From Apostichopus japonicus (lineage: Eukaryota; Echinodermata; Holothuroidea; Aspidochirotida; Stichopodidae), in contig NC_092568.1 in NCBI RefSeq assembly GCF_037975245.1, positions 34,318,501 to 34,382,500 on the forward strand: DNA of 64,000 bases, given 5' to 3'. Under the pieces are notes generated by a model. It ran no database searches and had not been told where the DNA came from. It was given only the letters and a program-made list of their open reading frames with translations. Positions within the stretch are counted from its first letter, which is position 1. Each line of letters starts with the position of its first letter. The translations under genes were made by a program, and so were the position numbers. This document shows, piece by piece, positions 36,874-47,803 of the stretch.

Positions 36874-37175
36874 CCATGTCAAGTTTGCTACCTCTCTGCA
36901 AGAAACATGTTAGTTATGACTATTTATATCATTTTCACTGTACAACTTCAGAAGAAGTCATATTTTTTCTTGTAACTGGGAAAGAGGGTAACTTATTTAG
37001 CCGATTATGTATGCAGGAAGTGCCATATGTCAAGTTTGCTACCTTCCGCAAGAAACATGTTAGTTATGACTATTTATATCATTTTCACTGTACAACTTCA
37101 GAAGAAGTTATATTTTTTCTTGTAACTGGGAAAGAGGGTAACTTATTGAGACGTTAATGTATGAAGGAAGTGCCA
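36874..37175. repeat. ~150-bp tandem duplication downstream of XPO1
   Basis: CATGTCAAGTTTGCTACC begins one copy at 36875 and the second at 37026 (CATATGTCAAGTTTGC). The copies stay about 95% identical for roughly 150 bp, through GTAACTGGGAAAGAGGGTAA and AGGAAGTGCCATAT. The resulting open frame (36738-37157) is a by-product: it contains the same segment twice and has no recognisable fold. Confidence 0.85.
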
Positions 37176-39611
37176 TATTTAATACATGTTTAAAGTCAAC
37201 TTAGGGATGACTTAAACAGGTTATTACTGAGAAGAATTTTGTTTCTAAACTAAACTTAATATTTGCAAAACCTAAAAATAGAGAGGGTGGGATGGAGGGA
37301 GGAATTGGAGGTTGCTAATGATTTCTTGTGGAACCAAATTTTTCTGAATGGTTTAGGAAAACTCTGGTAAATGAAAGGATAATTAGAGGTTTGTTAGTCA
37401 TTGTCAACATTTGTTCGTTCAGTTTGACTGTTATGCTGGCAGTGTCTTGTCGGGATACTGCAGCCACCTCTGAATTTGTATCACTGAGGATAATGTGGCT
37501 TCTTTATTTTAAGAACCTATGACAGTCGTAGATATCAGTCTTGATGTCAAATCCCTGTTCGAGTCTGTGTTTTACAGGCAAAGCAACTTGTGAGCTAATG
37601 GTGTGCAATTGCCGGTAGAACAAAATACCCTTTTAACCCACGCACCTTGTACAGGTTTTATCTTTGTAAAACCAAATGCAAAAAATAGGGAGATGGGAGG
37701 ATCTTTGTGACGAAGAGTCCAACAATAGATCTGTTTGTATGATTTGTTAGATTTGAGATGTTTTAGTGGATCTGCTGTAATATTAAACAGGAGAGGTTGT
37801 ATTCATTGAGTAGAATACAGCAGCTGGTTGCAAAGTGCAATGGTAGATACTTCCAATCCTGGTTAAAGACATGTGGCTTTCATTCAGTAGAAAAAGAATC
37901 ACCCCTGGATTTATATCCCTTTTAACAAGTACTGATACAAGTAATTTCCTTATTTTTTCAAATACAGATTGGTTTTCTATACATTAAAAGAATTATGAAT
38001 AAAAGAAGAATCAAATTTGAGATTCATTAAATCAAATTAAAGTTTATTTTCTTCTCTGTGTGATTGTAGTAGCTATTTTTTCATGGGTACCCTTTGGGGC
38101 TGTTAATTTTTTTTAATTCTCTGAGGAATCGTAAACCAATCTTAATGTGATTTTGTGTGCTTGTGCTTGTGAACCTTGCTTGTAAACAACTATGTCACAA
38201 GAACTTAGTAGTAAGTCCCGTAGAACTTAGCATGCCTCTTCAAATGTGGATGCCCCATAAGACTGAGTACAAGGTGCCCCTTATGCTCTTTTATTCCTTG
38301 CTGGGGTACAATTTTGTTTTATTTTGAAATCAACAATTACTAAGCAGTTCAGGGATTGCACCATTCTGGAAGCTTGCTTCCATTACGTTTGTACGACGTA
38401 ACAGAATACTTAGTTTTCAAGAAAAAAAAAACGAGTGTATGTTGTGGAATATACAGATATTGGTCTCCGAGGGGTAGATATAAGACATACCATACATTCT
38501 AAACAGAAGCGTCATGACTATGTGTTATATATTGCCAAGATATCTTATCATGTGTTTGTGTGCACTAGTTTGTTCAGAGACGGAATAGTGGAGTTGGCTG
38601 ACATAAGCAAACAAGACCCAGACATTGACCTCTGAACCAAAGGACGCTACATTTATACGTGTACAGGCGGTGAAGGATAGTGATTGGTTGAATTGTTGCT
38701 GTCTAGTCGGGTCAAAATGTTAACGGAACTTTCCTCTTGGGCGTTATTTCCGCCACACTGTAGTGGTTCAATGTTGGGTCGTGGTATCAGCGGATTGTTA
38801 TAAATAGCTGTACAAACTAAAAATACAAATTTATTAACACCTGTAAAGCTTAACGGGGAATAACTTGGAGATTGAAAAAATTATAAAAAATACTCGCACA
38901 AAGGTGTGCTGAATACTAGTGGAATTATCTGCTAGCTAAAAATAGAATTTCACTTTATACCCAAATATTGTAGGTTCCTTGCATGAGAAAATGTGAATGC
39001 ATTGAATGGCAAGTTTTTAATCTGGTGCCAGTTTCACACCCAGCGTAAGTTATTTTGATAAATCAAGTATATAGCATACAAGTGGCAAGCTCTGATGTCA
39101 TCCCGTCGCCATAAATGTTTGTTCACGACACTGACACACCGCTCTGGATTGTTTTCATCAACATTCGTATGATTACTATATTTGCAACTTTCAAAACCTT
39201 AAATTTTACCTCAACTTCACCTATCCCATTTCTATATTTTGGCTATAGGCCTACTAGGTAAGAGTGTCAATTTATTCTGAAGATATTATGTTTGCTACTG
39301 AACATCAGGGCAGATATGTGTCACCAAACCGTTTCAAACCGTACGTACCGTACTCCGATCACCGCTGTAGCCTACAGCTTTTTATTTTCACTTTCAACTC
39401 TCAACCACTGATTAAATTATCACTTTAAGCAAAATAAATCCTGATTGAACCTTGACACAAAACTCAATCAACTTGATCCACCCTCATGCAACCCCAGTCC
39501 AATAACATACAGAAAATATTATTGATAATAAGGCATTTTTACCTCAACTTAACCAGTGACAGTAAAACTTGACACAAAATTCAAAATTTAGCAATAATTA
39601 ATATTACGTAG
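37176..39611. other. Intergenic, no gene seen
   Basis: AT-rich, with short unrecognised open frames only. An AATAAA at 37998-38003 may serve XPO1. Nothing else is supported. Confidence 0.4.
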
Positions 39612-40565
39612 TGTTCCTTGTTGCTGGTCCGGTCAAAACCAGTTCTCATCGGAAACTACGGTGGTCGATAAGTTCAATCCGGTTAAGCTGGTGTTTTCCA
39701 AACAGTCCTAACTGTGGTTCATATCGGCTTCCTATCTGCTTATATATAAAATGCCGTTGTATTTTGTACCGTTTTTCATTGCACGGCTATTATTTCTACA
39801 TCGTATCGTTCAACGGCTTGTAAATAGTACCGCGTATAATATTGTGTACTATTGCCTTTTATAAACTCTACACATTTTTCTTCAAACGTGGAGAGGGGGT
39901 CTGCATGAACCCACACTTTCAGCATTGCACACAAAAGCATTACCTCGGTTTTGCGTTTAGATCTTATTTCAGTCGAATATACCACACAATGCACTACGTT
40001 TCTCGTCTATGTTATTATTTTATTTTTCTTCTAGGGAAGAGCGCCAGACCTCAAACATAGGGTCGGCTTACACGGCTACACCCCGGATTTTGTAAAATCC
40101 TAGACCCGCCCTTGGGGGCAGAGGCGGTGTTCAACTTCACACAAAGCAACACTTTCAAACTAATTAAAAATAAAAATTGTTAGCAAACATCTTATCTACT
40201 TGAGAGCCTGTGTAATTAAAATTACGAGTTCCTTGTTGCTGGTCCGGTCAGAACCAGTTATCGTCGGAAACTACGGTGGTCGATAAGTTCAATCCGATTG
40301 AGCTGATGTTTTCCAAACAGTCCTAACTGTGGTTCATATCGGCTTCGAATCTGCCTATATAATGCTATTGTATTTTGTATATTTTTTTTTATTACAAGGC
40401 TATTACTTCTACAGTATCGTTCAACGGTTTGTCAATCATGGCCGTGTATACTATTTTTCTTTTTTCTTCAAGGGGTGGGCGCCAGACCCCATACATGGGG
40501 TCGGCTTACACGGCTACACCCCGGATTTGTAAAACCCTAGACCCGCCCTTCGGGGTAGAGGCGAA
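39612..40565. repeat. Imperfect tandem duplication, 617-bp spacing
   Basis: Both copies start GTTCCTTGTTGCTGGTCCGG (39612 and 40229) and share CGGAAACTACGGTGGTCGAT, TTTTCCAAACAGTCCTAACT and the terminal TCGGCTTACACGGCTACACC. The first copy has about 170 bp not found in the second (around 39840-40015) and is followed by about 100 bp of spacer. No protein family is recognised. It looks like two copies of a dispersed element or a local segmental duplication. Confidence 0.8.
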
Positions 40566-42950
40566 CCATTGGAAACATGCCCTCCAGTGTCGAGTTTAGT
40601 GGTCGTATACAGCTGTACATAGTGAAATTTCAGCACCCTAAAAATTGCCTGTAGTTGACCTAGAAGGTTCATCTTGAAAACATCTTCTTATTGATGTCTT
40701 GATCCTCCTATAAAAAAAATGTCCCATCCGTCGATACTATTGATACACAAAGAAGTAATGATACATCCGCAGAGTGTATATCCACGATTTGGGTGCACCT
40801 TTAAAAACATGTAAATTTACAGTAAATCACTGTCGAATTTTCCAGAAAAGTCGGTTTTTTTTTATATTTACATAGGCCTATAAAGTTTTGCTATTTTAAC
40901 AGACGTTTTATGTACAGCAAGTGGTTTACAAAAAGTAGTATTTTTGTCCCTCCAATGAAAATGAACAAGAAAATCCTATAACTTCCAGAATATGTCAGTT
41001 TTTTAAATTGACATTTAAAATTCTGTGATTTTTATAGAAGTTAAATAGGGTTGTTATCTGCTTCAGTGTTACATTTCAGCACGACACCACCCCCATCCCC
41101 CCCCCCCCCGTGTTGCTGATCAACGACCCTTGTCCAGCGGACGTGTACTACTCCTGCAATTGTTACCCTCGTAATGTGAGAATATGCATGATAGTGAATG
41201 GTAGTTCCTAATTCACCCCTGCTGCGAAGATTAGATGGACCATAAGGTTCATAAAGTAACAATGCAGTCGTGTGACTAATCGCCCGCAATCTCGCTCCCG
41301 GGTCCGAAATTTACCGTCCCATCCCTTCGGACAACTGAGTGTATCTCCATGTCATAGTAAATCAGCCACTTTCCCAAAATCAGCTGAAAGAAGATTGTGT
41401 CTAGGGTTTTTCAAGATTTTGTGTCTCCCTTATTCTACGGCGGTACATTTTCAGTGGCAGTTTCAGAATTTTTCGAAAGTGGAGTGGTGCGAGGCATCTA
41501 CAAAACAGGAGATTTTCTCCGTTGAACTGAACTAAAAAAAAAGCTGCGAAAGGGAAGGATGATTTCTAAGGTGCACAACTTAAGGCCACAAACCCCACGG
41601 GCCATCCACAGTTCGGCTATCTACTTTTTAAGTGCATGCATGGCTGTAACACCAACTGCTACACATTATTTCCTACAAGTTTTACCGTGTAGGAATATAA
41701 GAGGTACGTTTCTAACATAAGTAACCAATGTGTGTTGCAATTGAAGGCGGACTCGGAGTGGCGGACTTTTCTGGTTTAGTTTATTTCTTATCTGCTCTAT
41801 TGAGTAATCTGCGAAATTACCCAAACGTCCCATGGATTAGCGCAACATATTGTAATCAGGGAGTTGTTATGTGTTGTAATCACCAACGTGAAACGTTTTG
41901 CATGCGTTGTGCTGTCCTATTATGTATACTTCTAGACATTTCTTGTGCGGTTGCAACAGTGAAACATTTCACAATACCGGAAGTGATGAGTATTGTTTAC
42001 GAATCAACAGTATATTTGGCACGATGTCAATTTGTGACGTCATGGCCGGATCACAGCGTCACAATAATTATTCCGTCGTCATGGCCGAATCACAGCGTCA
42101 CAACAATTATTCCGCATTTACTTACAGAGCTTGTCTTTGTTTTTTATCTGTATTTACTTGAGATCATAAGGTATCATTCAATATAAAACTTTTTCTTTTG
42201 CTTAATTCAACTTTATTATCACTATATGATAATTTCAAATCGAAGTGAAACCTAACCAAGAATACCGTTCGTAACAGCCTGGTTGTTCTTTGTTTACAGT
42301 GCACGTATATCACAGCTAGTCGGTCGCTTTTGTATTAAGATCGCCAGCTGCAGCGTCATCAAATCTACAATTAGCAGTTTCGTTCTACGCAGCAAAACAG
42401 CACGCCCATAATTTGATTGAAATTGTTCTTTTCGGACCGAAAATCTGGCTCGAGACAATGTTTATATTGAATCGTAAACTGGAGATGGCCATGCCGTTTG
42501 ACTGCCTGGTTTCACGTTCTTATTTGGATATCTTTTCTATTGCTAAAAGTCGCCTCTTCAACTCACTTCACGGAGGGTGAAGATGACGCACCTACTTTCT
42601 ACCGCAAGACATAACACTAACGTGATATACGAAGTAGGCTTTATCGTTGCCCAATATGCTAGTCTATACTAGTATTATGGCTTAGTACTATAGCAATAGT
42701 GCTAGGCTGGTCTGTCTAGGCCTATGCTGATACTATAGTATCACTGGCCCAGGCTAGGTTGTCTACAATGGTTATTGTTATATGCTAGAAATGTTGTGTG
42801 CTGGGCCCGGAATGCATCTTACATCAGGCGATGTCTAGTGTTACATTTCTGTATTTAAACAGTATATAACACAAGACTAGTTAGAACGTGAGTAAACTTG
42901 TTAAGCCTATTGTTACAACTTAACTCTTACAATACAGTATACGCTAGTTA
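40566..42950. other. Intergenic with a 39-bp tandem repeat and CRE palindrome
   Basis: CATGGCCGGATCACAGCGTC at 42041 is repeated at 42080 with one change, and the similarity runs to TTATTCCG. A perfect TGACGTCA lies at 42035-42042. The 152-codon open frame 41728-42186 spans this repeat and has no recognisable content. A poly-C run is at 41097-41109. 42.3-42.6 kb has more CpG than its surroundings and could be a promoter, which is speculative. Confidence 0.5.
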
Positions 42951-43746
42951 ATAAGGGATGGTTTCAGTTGTTTTCCGCATACGTTACTTTCCGCTGATTA
43001 CTTTCCGCTGAAAAAAATCTTCTGCGGAAAACACCTATTTTTCACTTACCTGTACACTATATTTTTCCGCAATTTTGAGATACCAAATTCAGGCAGGATG
43101 ATTAAAATAACATGAGAAAGTATCAAAGAACGTCGATCAAGGATGGTTAGACTGAGTTCATGTCAGAAAAGTTAATTAAGCTGCGTATAATTTAGAGGAG
43201 GCTTGGGGTGTAAGTAATTACGAATTATTAAAGAAGCATATAATACTAGGGCAAAGGGACGCCCGCGTTATGAAGGATTGAGTATCTAATTAAGTATTAA
43301 AAATTCGGCCCGCGTTATGATGCTTTAAAAAAAAAAAGGTGTAAAAGGCGGTATCTTTGATTTTCGCTGGAAATAAAATGGCTGTACAAGTAAGGCATGT
43401 CGAAAACTACAACCCAAAAGGGTGGCGCTGTTTAACTAAAATTAAACTTGTGCTTACAGCCTAAGCTAGTGCTTACAGCCTAAGCTACAAATACAACCTT
43501 AGCTATCCTAAATCTAGTCTCAAAGCTACATTTTATCCTGTTACAGTCAAATCCTATCTTATCCATCCTCCTAAATCCTTCCATGTGCCTAATAATTTCA
43601 GTAAGTCATTCTGTTCCTCCCATAAAGAAACGGTACTTTCCGCTGAAAAAAACGTTGTTTTCCGCTGACAAATTTGTTTGCGGAAAACACCGTTTTGTTT
43701 CAGCGGAAAGTAACGTGTGCGGAAAACAACGGTAGTCATAAGGGAT
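42951..43746. mobile_element. Non-autonomous DNA transposon with 9-bp target duplication
   Basis: The inverted ends GTTGTTTTCCGCATACGTTA (42967) and their complement ending at 43730 are about 31 bp with one mismatch. Internal copies of TTTCCGCTGA and GCGGAAAACACC repeat near both ends. The 9-bp word ATAAGGGAT flanks the element at 42951-42959 and 43738-43746. Long inverted ends with a 9-bp duplication fit a Mutator-like or related element; no transposase is present. Confidence 0.75.
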
Positions 43747-44391
43747 CAAGTCCATTAATACTAGTAGTAGTCGTCACGGCATTGTCAATGAACTTACCAT
43801 TGTAAACTAGATGTGCAGTACATATGCATGAAGGAGTTGGGTTGGGTTGGTTACATGTAAATATGAAGAAGCTAGGTCTTTTGCATCACTTTAACTTAGT
43901 TAAAGCACATAGGCTATATGACTGAGTATGACTCGTTTGTGATCGTATTCTGCTGTAACACTGTACGCACATACTGAGCACATAGTTTGTAATGGTCAGT
44001 CCAAATGACATGGCAACCGCTAAAGAACTTGATACCGTGCTAGTAGTACAAGCCTACCTAATATTAGGTGTAAAACAAAAGTACCCATTCAGTAGGCCTA
44101 ACAGTTTGTTAGGGAAGGGGACATATGCCACAGTTAAGTTTCCACTGTTACTTTCTCAAAAACTGTTTTGCGAAGAAAAACAAGAACAATATAGTTTCAA
44201 CGATGGGAATAGGTGCACTATATTTGTAATTGCACTTAGGCCTTGGTGTATTGTCAACATTTTTGTAGTTCAAGTTCATGCCTACATGAGAAATTTTGAA
44301 GATGGCATATTGATTGTAGTGGAATCTAGTGCCATTCCACCATATGTACATATGGTATATCGTTCCCCCATAGGTTTTGAGCCTTTCAGCC

Positions 44392-44503
44392 ATGGCAGAA
44401 AGTACCGTTGGGGGAATAACAGTCCCCAATATAGTGCTGACACTGTTGATTTCATTAGCCGTGTACATATGGATTAACATCTATAGGCTAGCTCGCATTT
44501 CAT
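44392..44503 (+). CDS. Candidate first exon of a membrane-anchored protein
   Basis: ATG at 44392 in the context CAGCCATGG opens MAESTVGGITVPNIVLTLLI, followed by SLAVYIWINIYRLARIS. This is a short polar N-terminus, a roughly 20-residue hydrophobic helix and a positively charged flank, as in a signal anchor. A possible donor T|GTAGAA follows 44503; without splicing the frame ends at TGA 44515-44517. I do not recognise the protein and could not find a matching second exon. A longer open frame in another register (43992-44477, 161 codons, ATG start) overlaps it. Only one of the two, or neither, can be right. Confidence 0.25.
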
Positions 44504-44517
44504 GTAGAACATGTTGA

Positions 44518-46454
44518 TGCAATGTGTAGATCCACTCAAGGTATTAGTACTGTAAATTGAAGTGCCTTTATATGTTTTTGACTATCATTTGTGCTCATAT
44601 GACAAATTAAATGCTTTTGCTATCGAGACTAAGCACAGTTTTTATGGTGGAATGTAAGGCTGTGGTTGCAGTTGGTTAGGTCTCTCTGCTTATTTTTCTA
44701 CAGTAATTTGTGTTGTCATTTTTTGTCCAATGAAACCTGTACAGTTCAAATTTCTGAAAAGAGAGTGACTTCTTTGCATTAGGACATAATGAATGGACCT
44801 GTATTCATTATTCTCATATTTTTAAAGATCTCATGGTTAATTTGTCAGGTGCCAGAAATGGTGTATTCTATCTGTATCCACATTTTTTTTCAGTTCAACT
44901 TTTGTTTCATATTTCTCTCATCTCACCTTGGTTAACACTTCAGGGCAGTTTGTATTTAAAGTAGATGTACAACTGTCTCTTCTTGATTACATTGATTTGG
45001 TTAACTCGCATGGCCAGGATATGAAAACCTAAAAGGTTGAGTGATGTTGAAAACTTGAGAATTCAGAAATCTAGAATTAATTGCTGTCACTGGGTAAAGT
45101 AATAACTTTGTTTATGTACTCTCCCATGAGAGGCTGTAGCTTAAGTGTTATTTGTCAGTTTTGTCTTTGTCCCCCCTGTACATGTTATTGCCCCCACCAT
45201 GCTTTGACCTGATTTAACTTTCTTTGACAGGAGTTGGTTCCAAAATTCCATTAAAATCATGACCTAAGCAAGACGAGATGTCCCTCATAATTCAACAAAT
45301 AATACATCATGGATACATAATGCACAGCACCCTTGTAAAAGCTGATGGTTCACCTTGAAGCACTAGAAGTCATTTGCTCTCCATGACCTAGCAAGCACTA
45401 ATCAGTGTTAATACCAGAGAAAAGCAAGATTGGGTGAAGTTATATGCAAGGAAATTTTACTCAGCGTGCAGTATGCCAACTTGGTATTTATGTGTAAGAA
45501 CGGCTCTCAACAGTGTTTGTTGTCACCCAAGACCTAAGAGAGGTTGTTTTTAATGGTAGGAACATTTTGGCAGTGGAACAGTAGCAATGCCTAAAGTCAC
45601 TACCCTTAGACGTAGTTCCAAATGTTCTTTAGTTTACTATGAAGTTCTCGTAATTTAAAATATGGAAGATGTAAACATGACACTTAAGATGTTGTTATTT
45701 TTTGAAGCATTGGGCAAAAACAGCACATGTGATGAGCCACAGTATTTGAGGTCCCCAAGGTTCACTTTTTTTTGGGGGGGGGATCTATGACTTTGTTTCA
45801 GTCGGAAAGGGAGTGTTGTTACTCAGCCTATAGCATCAGTGTACACATAGTACATGTTGAGCAACCATGTACTTGGGGTGATCTCTTTAACTTTTAAAAG
45901 CACATTTCTTAATTTCTAAATATTTTGTCTTTACATATCAGCACTGACAAATCGTTTGTTTATTTCACCACAACAGCCTATGCATTTGGGATAGAAAACA
46001 AGGTTTGTAACCTAAGAGTCTTCAAAGTGAAATTGTTCCGTACCTTGCCTTGGAAATCAATGCAGTAGGTCTTCATTTCATTCTCTTTTCTTCATTACCC
46101 CTGTGGATACATTCCTACCCTATTTCAAGCACAGCATACTAACATAGTTGTTACATTAAGTTATAATTTGCCGATAGTAACATGCCAGACGTCTGTGGAC
46201 ATTCAAAAATCTGGTTTCTTATTTCTCAGCATAAATGACTTTTGTATGGATATATACATGTACAATGCATGGCATGGCAACAATGTTATTTCCCTTGAGG
46301 AAATGGCTTAAGCCTTGTAACAATGTAAGATGATAGATAATTCTCATGTGTACTGCTCTATGTACAGTTCTGTCTAACTTAAGACCATTTTAACATAATA
46401 TGACAGTCTCTATACAACTCCCATTGAGATGCATACATTCCTCTTTGTTGCTGT
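44518..46454. other. Intergenic or intronic, no feature seen
   Basis: AT-rich sequence without recognisable exons, repeats or RNA genes apart from a G-run at 45774-45782. It would be intronic if the candidate exon at 44392 is real and splices to the right. Confidence 0.35.
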
Positions 46455-46680
46455 GTTTTCTCTTTGTATACAGTATGCATCTATCAAGTTCTTGAAATGA
46501 ACATCTCCCAGCTCCAGAAGGAAGCCTAGCAACAAAGTAAAGTTGATAGTTTTCTCCACTGTAAAGCCTCCTTAGGTTGAGGTACCTTGTACTACTATAA
46601 ATGTCCTTTTTACTGACTTTCATACGGCCTGTCTTATTCCTTTCAAGGTAACTTCTGATTGATACAATATTCTAGTTTTA
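46455..46680 (+). repeat. Diverged relic of the array unit
   Basis: TTTTCTCTTTGTATACAGTA, GCATCTATCAAGTTCTTG, CCAGCTCCAGAAGG, AAAGTTGATAG and GTAAAGCCTCCTTAGGTTGA match in order, with gaps, the unit segment that in the first full unit lies at about 48165-48345. Identity is much lower than between any two array units. It is in the same orientation and lies only about 70 bp left of the array, so it looks like an old truncated copy at the array edge. Confidence 0.55.
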
Positions 46681-46800
46681 TTTATGACAATACAGTACGT
46701 TTATGTCAGAAAAGCAATATCAAATGTTTTCTTTTCCTTCTTTTAAATGTTGTATTTAACATCTAGTCTCGACTTGTAGTGACCATTTATACCTCAGTTG

Positions 46801-47011
46801 TAGGTAGCATATTGCTTTGGCCTTTTTGGGCCTTTTCTTCTCCCGATTTCTTCTCTTTGTATGTGTGTATTTAGAGAATACCGTACACTTAACCCATTAC
46901 AAAAGATAGAGGACACAACTTTCAGCTTGGCGACAGAACAGTACAACCAACAAGTTCTCCACCTCCCAGTCCACAATGACCTGTGATGAGGTAGAGGTAC
47001 AGGGTTAATTA
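46801..47011 (+). other. Nearly invariant block of the array unit, exon-like
   Basis: Between unit 1 and unit 7 I count one difference in this block, although other parts of unit 1 differ by many substitutions and indels. It contains a pyrimidine tract and AG (CTTCTCCCGATTTCTTCTC through TATTTAG at 46873), then a frame open for 37 codons (EYRTLNPLQKIEDTTFSLAT, EQYNQQVLHLPVHNDL) to TGA at 46983, and a donor-like GAG|GTAGAG just after it. A - strand frame of 60 codons is open too. Whether it is an exon, a regulatory element or a non-coding RNA cannot be told. Confidence 0.5.
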
Positions 47012-47479
47012 AACCTTCATCTTTAAAATGACACAACACTCAAAACTTCTTGCGGTAAAACACAAACTACGGTGCAAAATGTGTAATGCTGATTAAGCTC
47101 ATTAACCATTATTTTTTGGGTTACAACTTTGAACATTAATATTGCTTCTGCTATTAAGTTTGTTCAGTTGAGGTGTTCAGAAAAAGTTGTTGAGTATTTG
47201 TGAGACAGCATGTTATGTCACTCTTTAAATATTATGAAAAGCTTTTAAAGATCAATTAGTTCCCAAATATAGGAAATGAATTGCCTACTTCACTTATTAC
47301 AAAGAATGAAATCACTATTTCTTGTTTGGTATATGTTGATGTAGGCTTGTTTTTTGTGTGTATTGCTTGCTCCCTTTTATTTTGTCTATAACCAGAGAAT
47401 TGGGAAATAGTTGATAACCAAGCAAGAAATCTGAAAGTGGCTAAAGTTAGAAAGCAGTCAAGCAAGTGGTCTCAGGAGG

Positions 47480-47803
47480 GTGGCGAAAGAAAACAAAGCA
47501 GTAGCAGGGATACCTCCTTACAGTGCTAAAAGTCCCAAGTTTTGGACCACAACGGTGGTGAAGATTGCCACTCGGACTGACGAAAGGTGTCACTCGGAAA
47601 ATGGGGGGAGGGCTTCCCGTGCTCCTTTGTATTCGGCAGATTGTCTCCAACAGGCAAATGATCTTTGCAGTAAAGATCATGTCGGAGAAAGGCGAATAGG
47701 TTTTCAAGCTATGAAAGAAGCTACAGATTGGTGTACTCCAGTGAGTAATGCCCATGCAGTGCGATGCAGACAGATTGCGAGTCAGGTTTCAAAATCCCTC
47801 TGA
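47480..47803 (+). CDS. Recurrent ~100-codon open frame in the array unit, unidentified
   Basis: In unit 1 the frame runs AGIPPYSAKSP, TRTDERCHSENGG, SRAPLYSADCLQQANDLC, FQAMKEATDWCTPVSNAH, ending SQVSKSL and TGA. The same frame is open in every unit, ending at 50111, 52623, 55133, 57643, 60153 and 62663. There is no ATG start at its beginning in most units (GTG or TTG instead), so it would need an upstream exon. The opposite strand is open too over most of it. No family is recognised. It is more conserved between units 1 and 2 (7 differences in about 295 bp) than the sequence following it. Confidence 0.25.
   Translation: MAKENKAVAGIPPYSAKSPKFWTTTVVKIATRTDERCHSENGGRASRAPLYSADCLQQANDLCSKDHVGERRIGFQAMKEATDWCTPVSNAHAVRCRQIASQVSKSL

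Noticed and set aside
36738..37157. 139-codon open frame downstream of XPO1
   Set aside because: It is a by-product of the 150-bp tandem duplication; the same segment is read twice and has no protein-like features.
41728..42186. 152-codon + strand open frame
   Set aside because: It spans a 39-bp tandem duplication whose length, divisible by three, keeps the frame open. The content is otherwise unrecognised.
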